This document shows, in pieces, positions 47,501-58,795 of a DNA stretch of 64,000 bases. Under the pieces are notes generated by a model. That model had not been told where the DNA came from. It searched no databases and worked only from the letters and a program-made list of their open reading frames with translations. Within the stretch, counting starts at the first letter, position 1. Each line of letters begins with the position of its first letter. The translations under genes were made by a program, and so were the position numbers. This stretch comes from Patiria pectinifera (Eukaryota > Echinodermata > Asteroidea > Valvatida > Asterinidae), in the NCBI GenBank assembly GCA_029964075.1, contig CM057149.1, forward strand, positions 5,714,465 through 5,778,464. Reading direction: 5' to 3'.

Positions 47501-48775
47501 GACTTCCAGCAATGGTCTTCCAGCTTCCAGCAAAAAAAAACTTTACTTCCGATGATTGTTTTCCATCATTTCAAGTGTTTTCGGATGGCTTTGCAAGTAC
47601 GGAGACTTCAGAGTACACAAATAAATGGAAACAGTTCTTTCAAGGTTCTTGGTAAACACTGCATATAAGAATCGTTTAATTACACTCAAAGCCAAATATG
47701 AATGCAAGGAACATAATATTGCAAAATGCATTTATAACAGATGTTTGTATTTAAGATCTTTGATGTCACATTCGTCCTTGTATGACAAATTTCATCCTAG
47801 TACGACAAATTTTCTTTCCGTCCTACTTTACCCCAAATCTCAACTTAATTGCAACTTGTTTACATTTCTTGAGCTCATTTGATTATCTACATGTCACGTA
47901 CGTCAACGACTTTTCCTTTCTGTAATCAAATTTGATACAGTCAACTACGGTATAACTGAGCTCAGTTATGCACTGGATGATGTGTATTTGGGATTAATTT
48001 CTAAAATTCGTTGAATTCAAGGACCTAAGTTAAGGACCAATTTGCAGAGTACATTGTAGTTACCAGTCACTATGTAAACAGCCCCTCCCCTCCCATCAAA
48101 AAAATCACATTTATGCAATGTTTCATTTGATATACTGGTACCTTTCCTATTCCGAAAACATAGTTACATGTATATCGCACAACTACATGTATAAGAACAG
48201 AACATTATCTGCGGGCACACAATGGACAATGAACACCTTGAAATGTAATACAATGGACCCCAGTGTACCGGTACTTACAAAAAAATGTATGATGCTCATT
48301 GAAAAATGGTTTGGTTGTTCAATAGTTGGGCACTTGGGGAGTGAAGTAGGCCTAATGATACAAACCAAAGTCGCAAAACGTTCAACCAATGATACAGAAC
48401 AAACCAGTTTTCTTTTTTGGTTACAACCAATAAAATGCACTCCTGGAAAACGTAAGCAAACCAGAAAAGTTGAAGTTCTCACTTCTTCACTGGTTCCCAC
48501 CTATAAATTCTCTTTTACATGTATCTGTTAGGCAAAACCTCTCCTTCCTTGGTACCCAAACTTTGTTCCCTAAACAGATGCTCAGCCAAGGAAACCATTG
48601 CTAATTTGCACAGCGCACTTTTAGTTTGTGAAGAAAAGTCTATTTGAAACATGTGTAATTTCAAATTTTTTTTGTAATAGACAGAATTAACAAGACTTAT
48701 GTTTTTGGCAAAGCAACCATATACATTTGTACACTCTCATTACCTTCAGTAACCCTATGGACATGTACACTAATA

Positions 48776-49448
48776 CAGGGTGAGTAAAAAAAACCGAAAC
48801 CCAAATGTTGGGACCATTGTTTTAGTGAAGTTCTGCATGGAGCACTTTCAAAATCTAGGATATGAAAGCCCAATTCATAAGCTTTCTTTTGGTACAAAAA
48901 TCATTCAAATCACTCATGTACTTTTCAAGTTACAGAATATTAAACTCAACCACCGTTTTAAGGTTCTGTCCACGGATCACAAAAAAAGTTCAGCGTTCTT
49001 TCAGCAAAACGAAAAACAAATCACAAAAGGATGTGTGTGAATTGTTTTTATTTTCAAATTAGGTTTTGCCCTTCACCGACGTTTTTAAAACACTGTATAC
49101 TCAGTGTGTTACCTCCTGAGTGAAAGTTGGAAAAAATCACTCGGGTGGGACTCAAACCCACGACCTCCTGCCAAGTTAAAAAAAATTCCATCTTATAATT
49201 GTTTTTGTTTTGCTGAAAGAATGCTCGCCTTTTTTATGATCCGTGGACAGACCTTTAAAACGGCGGTTGTGTTTAAAATTCCATAACTTTAAAAATACAT
49301 TAGTGATTTGAATGATTCTTGCACTAAAAGAGAGCTTATGAACTGGGCTTTCATGTCCTATATTTTGAAAGTGCGCCATGGATGCAGAACTTCACTAAAA
49401 CAATGGTCGCAACATTTGGCTTTCGTCTTTTTTTTTTACTCACCCTAC
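48776..49448. mobile_element. fold-back CAGGGTGAGTA element with a nested insertion
   Basis: Left arm 48776-49045 and right arm 49197-49448 are reverse complements (CCCAAATGTTGGGACCATTG against AACAATGGTCGCAACATTTG). A fragment of the 58-kb tRNA-like inverted element sits between the arms at about 49054-49196. Confidence 0.75.
49054..49196. mobile_element. truncated copy of the 58033-58423 element
   Basis: Contains AAATTAGGTTTTGCCCTTCA, GAGTGAAAGTTGGAAAAAAT, a box B-like GGTGGGACTCAAACCC on the reverse strand, and the terminal AAATTCCATCTTATAAT. Confidence 0.8.
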
Positions 49449-49867
49449 CGGGTATATTCTAAAATTAGCACAAAAGACAGCACATTCAATGTCGATGAAT
49501 AAATGAAAGTGAGGATTTGTTACGTTATAACATTTTTTTCCGCAACTTGGAAAAAATGGTGATGACTCTTTAAATTATAAGTTAATCTTCACAATTGCAA
49601 AATTTGGAATTGTGACAATTTTGGAAATCTGTTCATGTCTTTTGACATGCTATAATTTAAAACTCCATGGGTGAACATCTATATATATAAAAAAAAAAAT
49701 TTAATTAGGGTATACGTGTAATGCATGTTAATAAATACATGTAGGAATATAGTCTGTAACTTACGCAGGCTACATTAATCAAGTACTCTATAGCAATCAT
49801 TAAAATTCAGAAGCATACTTTTTAATAACATGTACTTTACTTTTAATATTGGTAAAAAAGTTTTACT

Positions 49868-49897
49868 GCACACACATACATACATACATACATACAA
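49868..49897. repeat. (CATA)n microsatellite
   Basis: About five CATA units, followed by an ACATGT tract at 49920-49940. Confidence 0.8.
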
Positions 49898-50788
49898 GCC
49901 TAGATTTCTTAATAAGGTTACATGTACATGTACATGGGTATGGTGTACTTGTACATTAAAAATGCATTTATTTGGATATTAAGTAAACACTGTAATTGAG
50001 TTGTGGTTATATCAGATATTATAGATTAAATTCAATTAAATCAATATTTGGTCTTATAAATCGTAAATAATTATAATGCACTATCCCATACTTAAAAATG
50101 ACTAAATACATTAGTGTGAAAATTAAAAATTACTGGGCCTTTAAAAACGAACACTTCTCTTCTCGGTGCTACCTTTTTTCTTCAATGAAGTCGCGTTGAG
50201 ATTTGCGACTAAAATTGGTGATCCATCTCTCAAAAATGAGTAAGAAAACAAAAATGTTTATTTTCAAAGCAAGACTGTTGAGCATTTAAATACAATCCAC
50301 TATGAGATCATGTGGACTTTTTTGTTTTATTTTTTTTTAATTATCAGCTTGCAGCTTAAAATCTTAATTACGCAACAAATTTCCAATTAACTAAGTTTTT
50401 TTTATTTGCTTGTAAGCAAGAAATGCTCAGTATTGCTTTGTCATTCACAATTCACAATTAACATTACGCTAAATAAATGAACATTATGTGTACATGTAGG
50501 TCCCATTGTAACTGAGTACATGCATACAGTGCCTGGCCTACACATGTACATGTACTGTGCATACATGTGCATGTTTAATCCTAGGTCCTTTGCTAAATTT
50601 ACTGATATCTTTATGTACTGCTTCTGCTTGACCTACATGTACGTCATTGGGGCATTTGTGCACTTCCTTAATCAAAGAGCAAAGAACCGTCCTAAATCTG
50701 CAAAAATCCAACTTCCAAAAATGTACGGTGCACTTGATATGTAAAGAAATTTTGAGATAATTTAAACAAACAACCACCCCCCTCCTCC

Positions 50789-51279
50789 TAGTGGTGGGAC
50801 TCAAATCCAGATTTTTTTAAAATTCGGTTTCAATCCGACTTTTCAGTTTTGATATTGGAAACCAGATATTCTTAACCAACCTTAAAAAAAATAAGCCTTC
50901 CATTTTTTGTGACACATGCTAAAGAAAACAACTGGAACATCTCCCAATTTGCTCCATGGTCTCTGATTGTAACTGAATTCACTTGCTAGTGGTCTTCTTG
51001 GTTCATGAATAGCCTGCCCATTTGACTGATCAGAGAGTTTCTTCTCATTTTTTTTTCAAGACAGCTCTGGAGGTTTTTTTGTAAAGGCCCAGTGGTCATT
51101 GAATCCTGCAAACTATACCCAGTTATTGGGAGGGCATTGCAAACAGCACCTCACTTGCCATTTTATGTTGGCACAACTGTAAGCTGAATGGGAACTTCTG
51201 ATGAAATTGGATAACCATTATTCAGTTGGAAACAATTCGGATAACCGGATTTTGAAATCTCTGATTTCTCCCACCACTA
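50789..51279. mobile_element. hAT-like MITE with 8-bp target duplication
   Basis: Ends TAGTGGTGGGA and TCCCACCACTA, flanked on both sides by CCTCCTCC (50781-50788 and 51280-51287). The interior ends keep inverted similarity (CCAGATTTTTT, CGGTTTCAATCCG). The duplication is itself simple sequence, so slightly less certain than the 7.3-kb element. Confidence 0.75.
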
Positions 51280-53244
51280 CCTCCTCCCAACAAAATAACT
51301 GGAATATCAATCCCCTTGCCAAGTACATGTACTGCACGGGATGTATGGTGCCAATCAATCTAATACTGCAAATCTTGGTGAGGATTTCGATTGATTCAAG
51401 GTTATTGGGGTTAATATATTTAAGCCTGTCCAAAAATATATTGGCTAATAATACACATGTACATACATTTTTGCTTGTACATTTAAATATTGTTAATAAC
51501 GTACAGACTAAACTGATTCTTTTATCTCAATTCTTGAAACCTATCAAATTATCTTTATTAATTTACGTTATGTTGGGCTAGGGATGGGGAATGCATGCAA
51601 CATCTTTCATGCTTGTGATTTGACCTACATGTAAAGTGGCAGCCAATAAATTGCATTTTAATACAAGGCATTTGACAAATTATGCAATTGGCGATTTGAT
51701 TGGCTGCTGCAAGATTTCAGGGATTGGTCGACTCATCCACTTTGTTCCCGGGGGTGTTTAATACGAACTTAAATGTGCACCAAAGTAAAAAAGGAAAAAT
51801 GAAACAATATACATGGAGCCACAAATTCTGTACTCTAAACAAAATGGGGCAAAATGGGGAAGGTTTACAGTACATGTATTAAGCAGGATGCCAGAGCTAC
51901 GTGTGTGTCAATTTGAATTGTCACAAATTATTTTTCATTTAATTGATTGAATGTCTCAAGTTGGCAATGGCAAAGTTGTGGTTCATTTCAATTCTACCTT
52001 TTACTGCTCAATTTAGCCAGTGAATTGTTTTCACTCTGTTTGCTATCAATGTTTAATTCCAATCCTAGACATTTAAAAAAAACAGGAACTTGCATGTTTT
52101 TTTTTAGCTCACTACAGCAATTGGACCAGCAGGCTGCACAGAATTATTTTGCGCACTCTTTTATGCGTATGAAGTCAGCAATTCTCAGCATCAGTCACAT
52201 TATTGCCAATTATTCCCAAAATGGCTCAGCGCATTCCAAACACTGGTTGGGACATCGACACAACATGGTACACGTACGTGGTAGGGTTTCATGCAGGCTA
52301 TATCAACACACTTCTGCACAAGTTCACAATGACCAGTGACGCTATGCCAAGTTCATATATAACCTTTCATGTATATATCTGGTGGAGGGTACCACTTGAG
52401 ATAAAATTCCTCTTCGTGATTTGACCAACACCACTGAACACCCCCTCATAAAAATAGCCTTTGTACATATGTAATGCCATTTATATTATGTTATTGTATT
52501 TTATACAAATCCTATCTAGTAATTCTTCCATTCAATTCCCAGATGGATGAAATTTCAATCCTACATCATGTACATATATGCCATTGTGCCCAAAATCCAG
52601 GTGTCCGTATTTTATATTGAAAGCAATTCATAATAATTTATGAAAAAAATAAGGGATTATACAAACACACACTATACAAAAACAACACGAGTAATGACTA
52701 TATGAAGTGTGAAGTATTTGTTCATTGCCTTGTAATTTCATGGTCACTGTGCACTTGAGACAGACAATGGACAAGTGGACTTTGGGCCTAAATCAAGTAA
52801 CAAATCATCCTTTCTTTATCATGTGTAAGGCACTGTGCAGCCTCATTCTACAACTTGACATCTGCAACCCCATCCTTACTATGGTTTCACTCCTATAAAA
52901 ATTCATTCCACATAGGTGTAAAATAACACTGTAATATAAGAATGGTCTTGTTAAATATATGCCAAGAAAGGCGACAGTTATGGCATGCTTAACTTACCAA
53001 CGTACTGTATAAAATGTGATACGTCCATGAACTCTTTTATATGAGAACACCACACAAGTTTCAGATTCACATTCAGAACATACTGTATTTATAAATTCAA
53101 CGAAAGTCTAAACTAAATTGTTTGGTTTGTGGGCAAGTACTGGTACATGTGTGAAATTGAGATTTATTTGGTTTCGTATACTGTAGATAAGCTGCCCTAT
53201 TTGTTTCTGTCACAACTGCTTGTCTCTCACAATACAGTCATGTA

Positions 53245-53470
53245 GGGTACCAGTACATGTACATTGTACACGTACATGCACAAAATACATTTACCATATA
53301 TATGTACATACTATGTACATGTATTATGTACACGTACCCTACATGACTTCTAAAAGTACATGTACATATACATGTGTATGTACGTACGTATGTACATGTA
53401 CATGTACATACACATACTGTACATACATTTATGTACATGTACATTAAGGGCCTACATACATGTACGGTAC
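53245..53470. repeat. extended ACATGT/TACGTA tract
   Basis: About 200 bp dominated by TACATGTAC words and alternating purine-pyrimidine dinucleotides. Apparent open frames on both strands are consequences of this composition. Confidence 0.85.
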
Positions 53471-54813
53471 GAAGGACTTTGTACTATGTGAACAAGTTCT
53501 ATGGTAATGTAAACTTGAGGAACATTGTGTACACATGTTTTTAAAATGGTCCTCGACACTCCTGCTGTACATTTACCTACTGCACATGTTCATCTGCACA
53601 CGAACATTTCTAAATGGAATTTGATATTATTTTTTATATACATGTGCAAGTATGTACGTGTACATTGTACATGCACACGGTTAGCAAATTTTTTTAGAAT
53701 ACATGGATATTATTTTTTACCCTAACGTCCTACATGTACATGTAGGGTTTGTAGAAAACTATATTACAATTGCAGGATTCACTAATGCTCTGGTTAAGAA
53801 ATATAATTAGAAGTGTATGGTCTTCTCCAATTCCCCCCAAAAAACACAAAAGCTTGGATTCTGGATGAAAAGCCTGACATCTTAAACTAGTTCTGGCACT
53901 ATCTGGTCATATGCAAAATTAAAACGCCACACAGATTCTAACATGCGTTGAATAATCTTCATTTGCCATGCAATGTTAGTACAAATGCCACATAAAATAA
54001 ACTCAAGTTTACAAAATATAGGTTAGCAATGCCATACATGCAACCAGACGGAAAGGAATATCAAGGATGCGTTCCACTCACACAAACCTTGCCAATGTTT
54101 GCAAAATAGTTTTGTTTTGAACATATCTGGCAAATTTTGCATTGAGTAAGTGCAACGCACCCTAGCATTATGAGAAAGGAATGCATTCAAAGTAGCATCA
54201 TATAATACAACATCAGTGCGTACTATACTACAGGTATTGTTGGTTAGGGTTAGTGGGTTGTGCTGAATGAATTGTCAAACTTGCTACTGTTTGTTTGAAT
54301 TGAATTGGCCGACCTGGCCTTGACTTCGTCAGGTGTTAGAATCAACACAGCATAATAAATGCAACATAAATACTGATGATATGTCATTGTGGCGTTTCTG
54401 GTCAGGGAGAAATTCTGGATTCTATGCACAAACTTATACATTTACAACAGCCTTTTTGGTGGTTTTTGTTTTTCTTCTATTTTCTTAGTGTTTTCTCCGT
54501 GGGTCGTCACATGTTTTTGACTAAGTCATATTGAAACTCAATACAATCAGATGTGGGAAGATTCATGTCAGATGTTTGAGTTTCATGGTAACTCTTTCAA
54601 AACCTTTGTAGCAAGACATAATTCTAGTTTTTCTATCCCATCCAGTTGAACAGGATATTAGTGTTTCCTGAGCATTTGGGTTGTTAGGCTAGTGGTTAAG
54701 GTGAGCTATTAGGAGTGGGGTTTTTTAAGAGTGGCAAAATTAAACTTTATGAGAGACTGGAACTTGGAAGGAATAGATTGACCGAACGGAAAGTAAGAAG
54801 TTCTTTTTTAATA

Positions 54814-56820
54814 CTAGCGGGGACCAGTGTGATGGAAATGAGGATGATGTGGATGTGGCATCATGCCAGGGAGTAGAGGAGGGGTAGAGGGAGGGAGAGG
54901 GGGATGTGGGGAATGAGAGGGCCCAGGGTGAGGAGGTCGGGGAAAGGCAACTTGCTGAGGAAATCGGGGTGCTAACGGCATTGGAAACAGCCCAAAAGGT
55001 GGGCCATAGCCCTGCAGGTAGACTGGTTCGCTTACTTTGGAGGGTTTGTGGCGCCTAGGAGCCGGCTTGCGAGGGTGGATGTGCTGGAGCTCTGTGTGAC
55101 ATTCCAGATCCTCCAGGCGTTGGGTGAGGGCCAGCTTCTGCTGGATAGCCATGCGGAGCAGGGAGTTCAGCGTCTTCTTCTCTTCCTCGGCGCTGGATAT
55201 CTGCCGCTGCATCTCATCCAGCTGGGTCACGTACTCGTCGCACCGCGTCGCAAACATGGCGCGGAGGCTCGCGAACGTGGCTGCGTCCTCCTTGAGAGCC
55301 TTCAGTTCATTCCTCAATTTGATCATCGTCTCAGCGATGATCTTCTTCTCGTTCTCGTATTTGCTCTTGAGGTTGGCGAGCGCAACCTCGGCCGTTGTCT
55401 TATTGGCCTTGAGGACAGTCCTGAGCGTCACAACCTGTTCTCGTTTGGTGGCGAGGAGGGCTTTGTGTTTCATGACCTCTTCGCGCAAGTCTTCATGTTC
55501 GGTCGATCCAGCGGTCTCGTTGCTGCGCTGCCGCGACATTTCCACGGCATGCTCCACAGACCGTTTCAGATACTTGATCTGATCCCGAATAGTAGTCAAC
55601 AGATTGTTGCAAGTGATGGGGTCACTGCTAACCTTTCTTGGGGAGGCATCTATCCGCCTGGCTGGGCTCGAGACTGGGGTGGATGATTTGACACTAGAAG
55701 CCGGCGAGGAACTCTCATCCGTGCTAATGTTCCCATCGGTGTCACCAGCGTTCAATTTCTCCCTGCTTGCATCTGAATCAAACGACACCTCTTTCAACCT
55801 GCTGGCAATTTCTGCCCGGAAGCTCTCCCTTCTGCTCTGCCTTGTGGCCTTGAGGTGGTCTAGGATGACTCGGTTGGGTGTCTCGCCGTTCACCACACAC
55901 ACATGGTGGTACAGTTGGGCCAAGTCCTCACTGACATTGATCAGTTCATCCTGTGTACAATTTAAGTGACCCTGTGATTCAACAATGAAGTCGTTCATCT
56001 GCCTCATCTGCGACTGTAGACTCCGGATGGTCATCTCTTGATGCCTGTTCCTGTCATTCATGAGATCTACCTCTGACTGCAGGTCTACCTTCTTGCTCTC
56101 CTCATTCAGTTTGTCTTGTTGACTGTCCACTTTAGCACTCAAGGCCGCAATTTGAGACATCGCTGAGGCGTACTTCTTCTCGTGGTGCTTCACAAGCTGT
56201 ATGAGATTCAGCAGCTTGCGATGGTGGATGCTCAAATCTTCAGGCAGTGGCTCCCCTTCACTGTCTGTCCCAGAGATATTCAGATCATCCGGGAGGCAAC
56301 TCAGGGCCCCCATGGTCTGTTCTAGATTTTGTGAGAGTTGAGTTTTCTCGGTCTGGAGCTGGGCCAGCTGTTCCTCCAGCTTCTGGACCTCCATGGACTG
56401 CATTTCGCTGAAGAGATCGGACCCTGTGCATGCTGACTGGCCATGTTGGTGCAGGCCGTTTGTGCCATTGGTGGACTGGAATTCGTACTCCATCCTGCGC
56501 AGGATGGGATGATCTGGCGACTGAGACTCAGTGTCTGAGTCGTCGTCATCAGCTAAGAGTCCCGAGCTGTTCATGAGGTCATTGTTGAAGGCCTCCATCT
56601 CCATGATCATGGCCTGATCCAGCTGCTTCTTGAGGTAGTGCTTCTGTTCCCGTTCGGCTTCCAGGGCTTGGAGTGTCTCCTCGATCTGCTTGTCGGCAAT
56701 CTCTCTGAGACGGATCAGGTCCTCGATGTGTGTGTTCAGATACTGAGTCTCCTCAGTCAGACGACGGTTCTCGTGCTTCATGGCTTCGTACTCAACCACT
56801 GAAGACTTCAACATTGACAT
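54814..56820 (-). CDS. BICD: BICD terminal exon (2 kb)
   Basis: 2007 bp from TTTTGCAG to TAG at 54816-54814. Encodes 668 aa beginning MSMLKSSVVEYEAMKHENRR. An in-frame ATG at the exon start should not be taken as translation start, since it joins to the upstream coiled coil without a break. It is GC-rich relative to flanks, with antisense frames open by shadowing. Confidence 0.96.
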   Translation of the reverse strand: MSMLKSSVVEYEAMKHENRRLTEETQYLNTHIEDLIRLREIADKQIEETLQALEAEREQKHYLKKQLDQAMIMEMEAFNNDLMNSSGLLADDDDSDTESQSPDHPILRRMEYEFQSTNGTNGLHQHGQSACTGSDLFSEMQSMEVQKLEEQLAQLQTEKTQLSQNLEQTMGALSCLPDDLNISGTDSEGEPLPEDLSIHHRKLLNLIQLVKHHEKKYASAMSQIAALSAKVDSQQDKLNEESKKVDLQSEVDLMNDRNRHQEMTIRSLQSQMRQMNDFIVESQGHLNCTQDELINVSEDLAQLYHHVCVVNGETPNRVILDHLKATRQSRRESFRAEIASRLKEVSFDSDASREKLNAGDTDGNISTDESSSPASSVKSSTPVSSPARRIDASPRKVSSDPITCNNLLTTIRDQIKYLKRSVEHAVEMSRQRSNETAGSTEHEDLREEVMKHKALLATKREQVVTLRTVLKANKTTAEVALANLKSKYENEKKIIAETMIKLRNELKALKEDAATFASLRAMFATRCDEYVTQLDEMQRQISSAEEEKKTLNSLLRMAIQQKLALTQRLEDLECHTELQHIHPRKPAPRRHKPSKVSEPVYLQGYGPPFGLFPMPLAPRFPQQVAFPRPPHPGPSHSPHPPLPPSTPPLLPGMMPHPHHPHFHHTGPR

Positions 56821-57932
56821 CTGCAAAACAGATCCATTGTGACAATCTCAGAAAAAAAGTGCTTCAGCAAGCCACAATCAAAATTTGGAATAGTGGAGAA
56901 TGACTAAGGTACCGGTAAGCTTTGGTCTGTTCTTTATGGTATCAACAATAAACAATTATTTGTCCTGAAACTGATTTAGCAGCAGACTTTAATATAATAT
57001 GGGCCCGGTTTCATAACCTTCCTATGCAAACATACATTCTGTACCAAGCTGTCCTTTCAGTCGAAATCAATCAAGTGACTGTTTTCAACAGTTCAGAGCT
57101 CCCAGCGTACGTAAAGCAGGATTAACTGGCTGTGACTACTCATGACACTTGACACAGCTATGCTTTGACTGCAGATGATTGATAAGCCAGCTATGCCTAC
57201 TTCCTGCCTGCTTTTGTCTGTTAACTAAATTTGACTAGTCAGAGCACTTGCTTAAAATATATTCTGACTGTTATTGACTAGTCTGTGTAAAAGGCATGGC
57301 GGGGGAAGAGGATCGGCTTTTTTTTTTAACTGTCTGTGACTGTTCAAACAGCAGGAGGGTTACGAAAGAGTAATCATCTTGCATGGGAACGTATGACCTT
57401 TAATTTACTGGGACAGAATGTAGCCAAACCAGGAGTTGTTGATTTTGCCAACGAGAGAGAAAGACTATTATTGGTGGACAAAAAGACTTGATCATGTTGG
57501 AAGAATTTAACACCAAGCTCCAATTCTTTGGGCCTTTTTCTTTTCCCTGTTTAAAAGATGAACATCAGTGCATCCCTTTAATCGCCTTACCTGCTTTTGC
57601 ATAGCGATATTCTCCTCCTCCAGCTCGCTGTAGTCCTGCAGGAGCCTGGTCTCCCGGAACTTGATGTCCCGGACCTCGTCCTTGAGCGTCTTCCGGAGTG
57701 CGTCCAGCTTCTCCGTCTGGACCACCAGCTCCACGTGCCGGGCGTGCAGCCTCTCATTCTCAATCTTGGTGTGGGTCAGCTCCTGACGGTAATTCTTGGT
57801 CTCGGACTCTAGCTCCGTGATGCGCTCAACGAGGTCCGCTTCTCGGGTGGCCGTCTCCTTGAGGAGGTTCTCTTCCCGATGGACTTCCTGGATGGTGTGC
57901 TTCTTCTGGTGGAGTTGGTGCTGATCCAATGC
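54814..57932 (-). CDS. BICD: Bicaudal-D family dynein adaptor, 3' two coding exons
   Basis: BICD proteins are long coiled-coil dimers that join dynein-dynactin to cargo such as Rab6 vesicles. Exons 57932-57591 and 56820-54814 join in phase 0 to 782 codons. The first exon matches the CC1 region through RETRLLQDYSELEEENIAMQ. The second contains a central coiled coil, then DLAQLYHHVCVVNGETPNRV, a Ser-rich linker and the C-terminal cargo-binding coil (about residues 521-686 of the fragment) with LANLKSKYENEKKI, RNELKALKEDAATFASLRAM and NSLLRMAIQQKLALTQRLED, almost as in vertebrate BICD1/2. A Pro/His-rich tail (about 95 aa) follows. The N terminus, including the dynein light-intermediate-chain site, is not in the window. 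Whether it is BICD1 or BICD2-like cannot be said; invertebrates usually have one BICD. Confidence 0.96.
57591..57932 (-). CDS. BICD: BICD internal exon (CC1 region)
   Basis: 342 bp, CCACAG to GTAAGG, phase 0 on both sides. Encodes ALDQHQLHQKKHTIQEVHRE to IAMQKQ, heptad-patterned and charged. Confidence 0.94.
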
Positions 57933-58032
57933 CTGTGGTGACAAGGGAGTAAAAAAAATATTACAAATAAATAGATTTCCAAAGGATTTGGCTGGTTCGG
58001 ATCTCATATACATAGCAGTGGGTACCGCATAA

Positions 58033-58423
58033 ACTATTATAAGATGGAATTTTGCGTCGGGGTGATATAAATCAAATTAGGTTTTGCCCTTCACCGACGT
58101 TTTTAAACACTGCATACTCAGTGTGTTACCTCCCGAGTGAAAGTTGGAAAAAATCTCTCGGGTGGGACTCGAACCAACGACCTCCTGCTTTCTAGTGCAG
58201 ATGATCCGAACCAGCCAACCGATCCCGTTAGCTCAGTGGTTGAGTTGTAAGACATCTGCACTAGAAAGCAGGAGGTCGTGGGTTCGAGTCCCACCCGAGT
58301 GATTTTTTCCAACTTTCAATCAGGAGGTAACACACTGAGTATGCAGTGTTTAAAAACGTCGGTGAAGGGCAAAACCTAATTTGATTTATATCACCCCGAC
58401 GCAAAATTCCATCTTATAATAGT
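58033..58423. mobile_element. inverted element with tRNA-like internal promoter
   Basis: ACTATTATAAGATGGAATTT at the left is mirrored by the right end; the arms are reverse complements over about 170 bp. The right half holds box A TAGCTCAGTGG (about 58231) and box B GGTTCGAGTCC (about 58281). The left arm holds the reverse complement of the box B half. No acceptor stem pairs, so it is not a functional tRNA gene. Confidence 0.85.
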
Positions 58424-58699
58424 CTCAGTATGATTATTATATTCCAAACAAATGATTAGGAAATACGAAAAACCTAGATCTGCCAAGAAAAACTGGTTGT
58501 CAGTTTAAGATACAGGGTCACTTGTTTTTAACAAATTTATCATGCAATTCCCCTTTTTTCAGACACATACCGATACATGTAAACTGTCAAAATGTCCGAT
58601 GTCTGACTGTAGGCTACATATTTAATTTCATCCTCTGTACAAACATGTATAGCATGTGTATTTATACAGGGACACTACAGTGCATCATATAATCTTACA

Positions 58700-58795
58700 T
58701 GCAGATGTGCATGGATGTAGATATGCATGGATGTACATGTGCATGGATGTACATGTACATGTACATGTACATGTACATGGTGTGCATGTGCATGG
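58700..58795. repeat. GCATGGATGTACATGT tandem tract
   Basis: GTGCATGGATGTA units grading into an ACATGT tract; a similar tract is at 59036-59080. Confidence 0.8.

Larger units (their letters stand above)
24118..54813. other. tail-to-tail intergenic region between SLC35C1 and BICD
   Basis: No convincing protein-coding gene. Recognisable repeats are listed separately. Stretches in which I see nothing to classify include about 26.1-27.3, 31.0-32.0, 33.1-34.0, 37.3-38.4, 39.3-41.1, 45.0-48.7 and 51.6-53.2 kb. The BICD 3' UTR occupies an unknown part of the right end. Confidence 0.55.

Noticed and set aside
51947-52339. 130-codon plus frame
   Set aside because: No recognisable domain, no splice context and AT-rich composition like the surrounding intergenic DNA.
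53220-53447. Cys/Tyr/Met/His-rich frames on both strands
   Set aside because: Direct consequence of the ACATGT simple repeat.
55048-55969. Long plus-strand frames (up to 212 codons) opposite BICD
   Set aside because: Antisense shadows of the GC-rich BICD exon; the BICD frame has clear family similarity.
57000-57300. GGGCCCGGTTTCATAA block upstream in the BICD intron
   Set aside because: It resembles the start of dispersed repeats, but no second terminus or second copy was found in the window.
58205-58300. Functional tRNA gene at the centre of the inverted element
   Set aside because: Box A and box B are good but the acceptor stem does not pair and the anticodon loop has eight bases.
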